6,058 bases of DNA from contig PXEI01000206.1 in NCBI GenBank assembly GCA_003564775.1, positions 1-6,058 on the forward strand, in the 5' to 3' direction. A program made the translations under genes and the position numbers. The notes under the pieces were generated by a model. That model did no database searches, was not told the origin of the DNA, and saw only the letters and a list, made by a program, of their open reading frames with translations. Below are positions 1 to 5,544 of the stretch, one piece after another (the stretch's first letter is position 1; each line of letters starts with the position of its first letter). Origin of the DNA: Spirochaetaceae bacterium. GTDB lineage: Bacteria; Spirochaetota; Spirochaetia; DSM-27196; SLAA01.

Positions 1-271
1 CGATGTACAGCCCCTGGCGGGCGAGGACAAGCGACTTCTGCTTCACTTCTTGTCATTTGGCGAGGTTATTGAGAAGTCAACAGTTCGCTTTGACGAGGAC
101 TCAAGGATCCGTGTGCTCGAGGGGCCGCTCTCGGGCCTGGAAGGCAGAATTGTGAAGGTGAACCGCCGCAAGGGGCGTGCAAAGGTGAGTCTTGATCTCT
201 ATGGAGAGACCTTCCTGGTAGATTTGGGCTTTGATGTCATGGAACAAGGCGAGGATGGAGTGGCTTCATGA
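1..271 (+). CDS. NusG-family transcription antiterminator (LoaP/RfaH-like), C-terminal KOW part, truncated at left edge
   Basis: The reading frame is open from the first complete codon (position 2), so the gene begins outside the window. The TTG at 50 could serve as a start, but residues upstream of it (DVQPLAGEDKRLLLHFL) read as the usual linker between the NusG N-terminal domain and the KOW domain, so I treat it as internal. The visible part is a KOW domain: GPLSGLEG, then IVKVNRRKGRAKV and a hydrophobic strand ending LVDLGFDVME. The GPL-GLEG...RRK-RA pattern resembles specialised NusG paralogues (LoaP, UpxY, RfaH) more than housekeeping NusG. Such paralogues bind RNA polymerase and let it read through terminators in long biosynthetic operons; LoaP is known from Firmicutes, Actinobacteria and Spirochaetes. 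Its stop overlaps the next start by 4 bp (ATGA), which ties it to the glycan genes. The assignment to LoaP rather than another subgroup is inferred, because the N-terminal polymerase-binding domain is not visible. Confidence 0.85.
   Translation, partial: DVQPLAGEDKRLLLHFLSFGEVIEKSTVRFDEDSRIRVLEGPLSGLEGRIVKVNRRKGRAKVSLDLYGETFLVDLGFDVMEQGEDGVAS
257..260 (+). promoter_or_regulatory. Shine-Dalgarno for the dehydratase gene
   Basis: GGAG lies 7 bases before the ATG at 268, inside the end of the NusG-like gene. In the dehydratase frame the nearest upstream stop is the TGA at 232-234, with no other plausible start between, so this site fixes the start and shows that no membrane-anchor segment is encoded upstream. 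Confidence 0.55.
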
Positions 272-1749
272 GTAACACAAGCGGACGTCCACGCATTTAC
301 ATTATTGGAGCCGGGTTTGCTGGCCGCTCTATAGCCGAGGAGATCCGCAGCAAGGGAACCGCCGGAGAGGTAGTAGCTTTTCTTGACGACGATCCGGGCA
401 AAATTGGACGCCGCATTGACAACGTACCAGTTCTGGGCCCCATTGCCGATGTAGTGGACCTGCTGGAAAAAACACCGGCCGATGAAGCCCTTATTGCGGT
501 TCCCAGCGCCGGACGGGACAAACTCAAGTACCTGTATGATCTTCTCAAACGCGCAACGTTTTCGCGCATTCGCATTCTCCCGGACCTGTCACAGATCATT
601 GACGGTGAAGCACACCTGATACAGGCACGTGAGATAGACCCACAGGATCTGTTAGGGCGCAATCCGGTGCGGATTGGTCTGAAGGAAAGCCTTACCTACC
701 TCCGCGGACGGCGCGTGCTCATAACCGGTGCTGGCGGCAGCATAGGAAGTGAGCTGGCGCGACAGTTGTTATCCGGTGGTGCCGAGCGCCTGTACCTGCT
801 CGGCCACGGTGAGAACAGCATTTACGAGATTGACCGTGAGTTGCGGGTGCTGCAGGAAGAGGGTGTCGGTGAACGCGCCACCATTGTTCCTATTATTGCG
901 GACCTCCGCGACCGGGATCATATCTTCTTTCTAATGCGGCGCCTCAAGGCCCACGTGGTATTTCATGCCGCCGCGCACAAACATGTACCTATGCTGGAGG
1001 CCAACCCGGTCGAGGCCATTACCAACAATGTGTTTGGCACCTTGAACTTGTTAGATGCGGCACGAGAGGTGGGTACCGAGCGCGTGGTGTTTATCTCTAC
1101 CGACAAGACGGTGGAGCCTGCAGGAGTATATGGTGCTGGTAAGAAAATTGCCGAGGAGCTGGTGCTGGCTGCGGCCGCACCGGATGCTGAGTACCTGGTT
1201 GTCCGCTTTGGAAACGTACTTGGCGCACGGGGAAGCATTGTCCCGCTCTTTGCAAAACAGATTGCCCGCGGTGGGCCGGTTACGGTCACCGACCCTGAGA
1301 CATCACGTTACTTCATGACCATTGCAGAGGCGGCCTCGTTGGTGCTGAAGGCCGGAGGTGTAGGTGCCGGGGGCGGGCTTTACCTGCTGGATATGGGTGA
1401 GCCTCTGAAAATTCGCGAGTTGGCCGAACAAATGATTCGTTTCTACGGCTATACACCCATGGAAGATATACAGATCACCAACATCGGCCTGCGTCCTGGA
1501 GAAAAACTCCATGAGCGCCTGTACGGCGACGATGAAACCCCAGTTGAGACGGAGTTCACCCGTATACTGCTGCTGGAGCGGCGCAACTGGCCGCCTGAGC
1601 GCCTTCAGCGTTTGCTGACGCAACTGCGGCCTATCTGTTTTTGTACACCGGAGCACCCCGAGTTGTACCGTAACAGACGTGAACTCAGACGGGTGCTGGC
1701 GGAGTACATTCCGAGTATAGAGGTGCCGTCCGATGAGTCCAACTATTAG
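268..1749 (+). CDS. Soluble NDP-sugar 4,6-dehydratase of the FlaA1/CapD/PglF type (polysaccharide biosynthesis protein)
   Basis: Extended short-chain dehydrogenase/reductase expected to convert a UDP-HexNAc (most likely UDP-GlcNAc) to a 4-keto-6-deoxy sugar nucleotide. Residues 8-125 form a first Rossmann-like domain (IIGAGFAGR at 12-20, the CoA-binding-like domain of the CapD family). The catalytic SDR domain starts near 149 with the NAD(P) motif GAGGSIGSE (154-162). It continues with AAAHKHVPMLEANP (234-247), NNVFGT (253-258), ISTDK (276-280), the Tyr288/Lys292 pair, RFGNVLGARGS (313-323) and LRPGEKLHE (408-416). The N-terminal transmembrane helices of the roughly 600-residue WbpM/PglF/CapD proteins are absent, leaving a 493-residue cytoplasmic protein. 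The active-site position is Tyr rather than the Met found in many large homologues. It overlaps the NusG-like gene by 4 bp and the aminotransferase gene by 17 bp, suggesting consecutive steps. Configuration at C5 (retaining or inverting) and the exact substrate cannot be read from the sequence. Confidence 0.93.
   Translation: MSNTSGRPRIYIIGAGFAGRSIAEEIRSKGTAGEVVAFLDDDPGKIGRRIDNVPVLGPIADVVDLLEKTPADEALIAVPSAGRDKLKYLYDLLKRATFSRIRILPDLSQIIDGEAHLIQAREIDPQDLLGRNPVRIGLKESLTYLRGRRVLITGAGGSIGSELARQLLSGGAERLYLLGHGENSIYEIDRELRVLQEEGVGERATIVPIIADLRDRDHIFFLMRRLKAHVVFHAAAHKHVPMLEANPVEAITNNVFGTLNLLDAAREVGTERVVFISTDKTVEPAGVYGAGKKIAEELVLAAAAPDAEYLVVRFGNVLGARGSIVPLFAKQIARGGPVTVTDPETSRYFMTIAEAASLVLKAGGVGAGGGLYLLDMGEPLKIRELAEQMIRFYGYTPMEDIQITNIGLRPGEKLHERLYGDDETPVETEFTRILLLERRNWPPERLQRLLTQLRPICFCTPEHPELYRNRRELRRVLAEYIPSIEVPSDESNY
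1719..1725 (+). promoter_or_regulatory. Shine-Dalgarno for the aminotransferase gene
   Basis: AGAGGTG sits about 7-9 bases before the ATG at 1733, within the last codons of the dehydratase gene. It supports that start and a 17-bp gene overlap. Confidence 0.5.
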
Positions 1750-2995
1750 AACCATACCTTTCGCACGCCCTTCGCTCGGCACCGAGGAGGAGCAGGCGGT
1801 GCTCCGGGTCATGCGCAGCGGCTGGCTTACCAGCGGTGTCGAGGCCCAGGCCTTTGAGCATGAGTTTGCCGAACTCGTGGGGGTAGAACACGCCGTGGCG
1901 CTGAGCTCGGCCACAGCGGGGCTGCACCTGGGGCTTGAGGCCCTGGGCGTACAGGAAGGTGAGTACGTGGCCATGAGCCCCTACACCTTTGCTGCAACGG
2001 CCGAGGTGACTCGTTACCTGGGTGCGCATCCGCTGTTCGTCGATATCGACCCGGAGACCCTCAACATTGATGCTCGCAAACTTGATGAAGCGTTGAGGAA
2101 CGCTGGTAGCCACACGAGCGTTCGGGTGGTGCTGCCGGTGCATATTGGTGGTCTGCCCTGCCCAATGCATGAGATCCGCCACGTGCTCGATCAACCGCAT
2201 ATTCGCAACTCCCACGGCCGCAGTGGCCACCTCCGCCGCCAAGGCAGCCACGACGCACACAGTTCAGGCGCACCCATTTCTATTCTGGAAGATGCTGCCC
2301 ACGTGAGTCCCACCGGTTCAGAATGTGGGCTTGGTACCTTGGGCGATGCAGGTGTTTTCTCGTTCTACGCCAACAAACCTATTACCACCGGCGAAGGCGG
2401 CATGTTGTGCACGCGTAACGCCGAGATTGCCGAGCGTGTGCGCCTTATGCGCCTGCATGGAATTGACCGGCAGGTTTGGGATCGATACAGGTCGGTGGGA
2501 GCCGGGTGGCGCTACGAGGTAGTAGAGGCCGGGTACAAATACAACATGCCTGACCTGCTTGCGGCTATAGGCCGGGTGCAACTGCGCCGCAGCGAAGAGT
2601 TGCAGCGCCGCCGCTCCGATATCGCCATGTACTATACCACCGCATTGGCCGACACCGAGTACCTGCGCTTGCCAACCGTGAGTGGAAACACATCGCACCA
2701 TTTATACGTGCTCCGCCTTGTTCCGGAGCAGCTCAAGATCACCCGTGATGAGTTCATTGCACAGCTCAATGAGCTTGGTGTTGGGACATCGGTACATTAC
2801 ATTCCGCTGCACATCATGCCATACTACAGACGGCGTTACGGCATGAAGCCAAGCGACTTTCCGGAGGCCTTGGGTGCCTATGAGTGGTGCATAAGCCTTC
2901 CGATCTACCCGGATCTGACCGATGAAGAAATGGAGTACGTGGTTCACGCGGTGCGCTCCGTTGGCGACGCTGCATATCAAGGAAAGGGCGCATGA
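1733..2995 (+). CDS. DegT/DnrJ/EryC1/StrS-family PLP-dependent sugar aminotransferase (4-keto-sugar aminotransferase)
   Basis: Expected to transfer an amino group from an amino acid (usually glutamate) to C4 of the 4-keto-6-deoxy sugar nucleotide made by the preceding dehydratase, as PglE, PseC and ArnB do. Visible fold-type-I features are FARPSLG (10-16), the phosphate-binding SSATAGLH (58-65), EDAAH (186-190, with Asp187 contacting the PLP pyridine nitrogen), and FSFYANKPITTGEGGM with Lys215 as the PLP Schiff-base lysine. GYKYNMPDLLAAIG (267-280) is close to the GYKYN-TD-AA- motif of ArnB/PglE-type enzymes. At 420 residues it is somewhat longer than the usual 360-400. The excess lies between residues about 151 and 180, where the family normally has only a short helix and loop before the EDAA strand. 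This stretch is rich in His, Arg, Ser and Gly and does not look like family sequence. The stop overlaps the next start by 4 bp. Family assignment is firm; sugar substrate is inferred from the neighbour. Confidence 0.93.
   Translation: MSPTIRTIPFARPSLGTEEEQAVLRVMRSGWLTSGVEAQAFEHEFAELVGVEHAVALSSATAGLHLGLEALGVQEGEYVAMSPYTFAATAEVTRYLGAHPLFVDIDPETLNIDARKLDEALRNAGSHTSVRVVLPVHIGGLPCPMHEIRHVLDQPHIRNSHGRSGHLRRQGSHDAHSSGAPISILEDAAHVSPTGSECGLGTLGDAGVFSFYANKPITTGEGGMLCTRNAEIAERVRLMRLHGIDRQVWDRYRSVGAGWRYEVVEAGYKYNMPDLLAAIGRVQLRRSEELQRRRSDIAMYYTTALADTEYLRLPTVSGNTSHHLYVLRLVPEQLKITRDEFIAQLNELGVGTSVHYIPLHIMPYYRRRYGMKPSDFPEALGAYEWCISLPIYPDLTDEEMEYVVHAVRSVGDAAYQGKGA
2183..2272 (+). other. Non-family, low-complexity insertion inside the aminotransferase gene
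   Basis: Encodes residues 151-180. From the Met of MHEI (145) to the Glu of EDAA (186) there are about 41 residues, where family members usually have about 16-17, so roughly 24 residues look inserted (about 2195-2266). In the used frame it reads as a basic, His/Ser/Gly-rich stretch. In the frame beginning at 2190 the same DNA reads as Ala/Thr-rich low complexity (ATPTAAVATSAAKAATTHT, 2205-2261). It keeps the host reading frame open on both sides. Confidence 0.6.
2979..2983 (+). promoter_or_regulatory. Shine-Dalgarno for the molybdopterin-subunit-like gene
   Basis: AAGGA (within a longer purine run to 2988) ends 8 bases before the ATG at 2992, inside the end of the aminotransferase gene. Together with the ATGA overlap it points to translational coupling of the two genes. 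Confidence 0.55.
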
Positions 2996-5544
2996 CAAAT
3001 ATTAGATCAATTCGGCGACTCCTGCGCCGCAAGACGCACTTTGTCAGCGATATGTATGCTCGTGATATGCTCTACGGTCTCACGGTCCGTTCGGATCGTG
3101 CCTGTGGAAAACTGCTGTCCATTGAGCTTCCAGAACGATACTCGCATCTGCGTCTCATAACGGCCATGGATATTCCTGGAAACAACAGGCTTGAGGTCTA
3201 CGGTGACCCTATGCCTATCTTGGCCTTTGAGGATGTCCGCTACATTGGAGAACCCATTGCGCTACTTCTGGGGCCAGATCTTGCCGAACTCAATGCCGCT
3301 ATTGAACACGTTGTCTGTAACTGGGACGAGAGCTTCTTGGAGCAGCCACGTTTTGAGTTCCGCCGCCCCGAGCCTGAGCAGATTGCACTTGAGTTAAAGC
3401 AAAGCTACGGAGACCCGCCTAAAGACCTGCGCTCGGCAGCGCCCAAACGAGCCAAGCCGACGGCTGAGGCTGCTGGGGCTGCTGGGGAGGCAACCACGGC
3501 TGCAACCCCGGCAACGGCAGAGGCGGCCAAGGCTGCAGCGACAGCTGGGGAGGCAACGCCAGCGACAACCACGCCAACGCCTGTCGCGTCTACAGCTGGC
3601 GCGTCTACAGCTGGCGTGCCGGAAGCGCCTGGAGCCGCTCCCGGCGCGGGCTCTCCAGCCGTCGCCCGCCCGTCAACTCCCACCCAGGCAGAACGGGTAC
3701 TCCACGCAAACCAGCCCCGAACATCGGCCCCAGTTGTGGCCGCCTCGGAGTCCTCCACAGAATCTGAGACCGAGGCCGACCTCGAACTGTCATCCGATCC
3801 AGAGCAAGATACCGAGCCCGCTCCCGATACCGAGTCAAAGACCGAGCACGTTGCCGATGCAGACCGTTTCGATGGCAGGCTGTATTCACACCATACTACC
3901 GGCGCACAGGAGCATCTCTACAACGAACCGCAAGGGGCCTTCTGTATCCGCGAGGCCAAGACTCGAATAGTGGTGTACAGCGCAACGCAGTGGCCATTCT
4001 TGGTCCGCGACACGGTGTGCAACGTCCTCAACATAGGCTCACGAAACTGTGTTGTACGCACTGCCGATATCGGCACATCACTGGACGGCAAGCTGTGGTA
4101 TCCGGCATTAACTGCTGCACACGCGGCTCTTGGGTGCCACCTGACCGGGAAACCCCTCAAGATCATGTACTCGCGCGAGGAAGACTTCCGCTACACCACC
4201 AAGCGCGCACCGACCCATGTTCGCTACGCAACCGTTCTTGACGAGAACGGTGAGATTGAGTCTATGGACCTAACGGTACACCTCGCCGTTGGTGCCTATG
4301 GAGTGTTTACTCACGAGATTCTGACGCGGACCGCACTTGCTGCCGCTGGCCAGTATCGCCGCAAGAACCTGAGGATCACCGCGCGCGCGGTTCGCACCAA
4401 TCTTCCACCCGCAAATGTGTTTGCCGGTTTTGGTGACGCTGCGGGTAGTTTTGCGCTTGAATCACACATTGCGCGAATTGCAGTGGCAGCCGAGTTTGTA
4501 CCCAGCTCCTGGAAGGCGGCAAACTTGCCTACTCGTGGCGAGCAGGACATGGCCGGAGTCGTGCTGGACAACGATGTCGACTCTGGAGCAATCATTGAAA
4601 AGGTAACTGCGAACTCCGACTTCAACCGCAAACATGCCTCGTTTGAGTTGCAAAAAAAGCGGCGCGCAGCTCGTGAGGAAATAGGAATACGGCCGCGCGG
4701 CATAGGCATTGCTTTTGCATCCTCGGTTGACGGCTTTCTGGATCACGGCCAGGCGTCGTCATTATCAGCAACGGTCAAGGTTCGTCTTGACACCGAGTCA
4801 AAGGGTACTATCTTCACCTCGGCGGTCGCTGAGAATCAATCACTCCATCAACACTGGATCCAGAGCGTTTCTGAAATCCTTGGGATTTCGGATGTGGAAA
4901 TTGTCGATATCGACACCGACATCGTGCCGGATTCGGGCCCATCAACGCTCTCACGCAACACCGCGGTCATCGGGAAACTCATTGAGAACTGCGCCAACAC
5001 TATCAAAAAGCGTCGTTTCCGCGATCCCCTTCCCATAGAGGCTCGCAAAACCGTAAAAGCCGCAAAGGGCAAGAAGACCGAACATGACTGGAGCAAGGCC
5101 CTATCCACCCACAGGAACGCGACCGTCGCCTGTGTAGTGGAGGTAGAGCTTGAGCCAGCTACGCTGGCGACGCGCGTACGCGGAATATGGATGTGTGTCG
5201 AGGCTGGCCGCATCATTGATCCGGAGCAAGCCCGCAAATCCCTGGAGGCTGGAGTGGCGCAAGCACTTGGTTGGACAACCGGCGAGGTGATTGAGTATGT
5301 AGATGGTGCTATTACCGCCGCCGGGTATGAGCTGTACAAGCCCGGCCGTGCACCAACGCACGAGCAACTGCATATAGAGTTTGTTAACCTTCCAGGGAAA
5401 CGATCTTCCTATGGTGTGGAGTCGCTCGCCGGACTGGTGGTTCCGGCCGCCTACATTGCAGCAACCGAGCAGGCTGGAGCGGTCCAGCTGAATGCCGTTC
5501 CTAGCGGGCCCTCGGCGGTCGTGGGAAGACTGGAGGCCATATGA
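2992..5544 (+). CDS. Xanthine dehydrogenase family molybdopterin-binding subunit-like protein, divergent, with a large low-complexity insertion
   Basis: 850 residues with the domain order of the XdhA/CoxL large subunit. Residues 10-135 form the a/b hammerhead domain (LTVRSDRACGKL, then DVRYIGEPIALLLG at 81-94). Residues 141-290 are a low-complexity insertion. About 295-515 is the first Moco-binding domain (HLYNEPQGAFC; TGKPLKIMYSREEDFRYTTKRAP; AVGAYG). About 567-845 is the second (RGIGIAF; DTDIVPDSGPSTLSRNTAVIG; EAGRIIDPEQA; LEAGVAQALG). Key loops are altered. The usual GGGFGGKE is GTSLDGKL (361-368), the usual AFRGFG is VFAGFG (476-481, Ala for the substrate-binding Arg), the usual GQG is NQS (615-617), and GVGE is reduced to YGVE (Glu810 perhaps the catalytic Glu). 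The fold is therefore recognisable but cofactor and substrate binding are doubtful. No signal peptide is seen. It overlaps both neighbours by 4 bp and is followed by its [2Fe-2S] partner. It could be a dedicated oxidoreductase of unknown substrate or a Moco-free scaffold. Labels such as 'xanthine dehydrogenase' or 'quinoline oxidoreductase' would be over-specific. Confidence 0.85.
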   Translation: MTNIRSIRRLLRRKTHFVSDMYARDMLYGLTVRSDRACGKLLSIELPERYSHLRLITAMDIPGNNRLEVYGDPMPILAFEDVRYIGEPIALLLGPDLAELNAAIEHVVCNWDESFLEQPRFEFRRPEPEQIALELKQSYGDPPKDLRSAAPKRAKPTAEAAGAAGEATTAATPATAEAAKAAATAGEATPATTTPTPVASTAGASTAGVPEAPGAAPGAGSPAVARPSTPTQAERVLHANQPRTSAPVVAASESSTESETEADLELSSDPEQDTEPAPDTESKTEHVADADRFDGRLYSHHTTGAQEHLYNEPQGAFCIREAKTRIVVYSATQWPFLVRDTVCNVLNIGSRNCVVRTADIGTSLDGKLWYPALTAAHAALGCHLTGKPLKIMYSREEDFRYTTKRAPTHVRYATVLDENGEIESMDLTVHLAVGAYGVFTHEILTRTALAAAGQYRRKNLRITARAVRTNLPPANVFAGFGDAAGSFALESHIARIAVAAEFVPSSWKAANLPTRGEQDMAGVVLDNDVDSGAIIEKVTANSDFNRKHASFELQKKRRAAREEIGIRPRGIGIAFASSVDGFLDHGQASSLSATVKVRLDTESKGTIFTSAVAENQSLHQHWIQSVSEILGISDVEIVDIDTDIVPDSGPSTLSRNTAVIGKLIENCANTIKKRRFRDPLPIEARKTVKAAKGKKTEHDWSKALSTHRNATVACVVEVELEPATLATRVRGIWMCVEAGRIIDPEQARKSLEAGVAQALGWTTGEVIEYVDGAITAAGYELYKPGRAPTHEQLHIEFVNLPGKRSSYGVESLAGLVVPAAYIAATEQAGAVQLNAVPSGPSAVVGRLEAI
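3469..3486 (+). repeat. Two perfect tandem copies of a 9-bp unit
   Basis: GCTGCTGGG occurs twice back to back at 3469-3477 and 3478-3486. The copies lie in the Ala/Gly-rich part of the insertion (around residues 160-165) and, being a multiple of three, would change length without breaking the frame. Confidence 0.7.
3586..3615 (+). repeat. Two perfect tandem copies of a 15-bp unit
   Basis: GCGTCTACAGCTGGC is repeated exactly at 3586-3600 and 3601-3615, encoding ASTAG twice (residues 199-208). Exact identity, including third codon positions, indicates recent duplication by slippage rather than selection for the peptide alone. Confidence 0.85.
4652..4659 (+). promoter_or_regulatory. Possible -1 ribosomal slippery site (A AAA AAG), in phase
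   Basis: The codons CAA AAA AAG (residues 554-556) contain the dnaX-type heptamer A-AAA-AAG at 4653-4659 in the phase needed for -1 slippage. In the -1 frame five codons follow before a TGA at 4674-4676, giving a product of about 561 residues that would end just before the second Moco-binding domain. A 10-bp GC palindrome at 4692-4701 lies downstream. There is no strong upstream Shine-Dalgarno stimulator, so this may be chance. Confidence 0.2.
5532..5536 (+). promoter_or_regulatory. Shine-Dalgarno for the [2Fe-2S] subunit gene
   Basis: GGAGG ends 4 bases before the ATG at 5541, inside the last codons of the large-subunit-like gene. It supports the start and the ATGA-coupled junction. Confidence 0.6.

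Larger units (their letters stand above)
3412..3861 (+). other. Low-complexity, probably disordered insertion in the molybdopterin-subunit-like protein
   Basis: Residues 141-290, between the hammerhead domain and the first Moco-binding domain. The first half (about 156-232; 3457-3687) is almost entirely Ala, Thr, Pro, Gly and Ser with a few Glu/Lys. After a short linker, residues 252-286 (3745-3849) are acidic, with 13 Asp/Glu in 35 positions set among Ser, Thr and Pro. The family normally has only a short linker here. The reading frame remains open throughout and recognisable family sequence resumes near 295, so it is a genuine in-frame insertion and not a frameshift scar. Confidence 0.85.

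Noticed and set aside
50..52. TTG as the start of a 73-residue stand-alone KOW protein
   Set aside because: The frame is open to the left edge and the residues before it match the linker of NusG paralogues, so the gene most likely starts outside the window.
1303..1974. Long reverse-strand open frame (223 codons) and other antisense frames, including 1685-2260 and 3405-3758
   Set aside because: They lie opposite well-supported genes, have compositions dictated by the complementary codons (for example the Ala/Val/Gly run opposite the Ala/Thr insertion), and show no recognisable domain.
2183..2272. Paired compensating frameshifts (a sequencing error) as the cause of the odd aminotransferase stretch
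   Set aside because: Shifting the frame yields Ala/Thr low complexity, not family sequence, so a frame error would not restore a normal aminotransferase; an in-frame insertion fits better.
4231..4251. Perfect 8-bp inverted repeat (ACCGTTCT / AGAACGGT) with a 5-base loop, possible hairpin
   Set aside because: It lies inside a conserved coding block (VLDENG), has no following T-run, and one such repeat in 6 kb is within chance expectation.
2039..4914. The 12-bp palindrome GTCGATATCGAC occurring at 2039-2050 and 4903-4914
   Set aside because: Both copies encode the peptide VDID in family-typical strands, so shared codons explain them without an operator.
2992..5544. Calling the large subunit a pseudogene because of its altered motifs
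   Set aside because: The frame is intact over 850 codons, the gene is coupled to both neighbours, and most structural blocks of the family are conserved.
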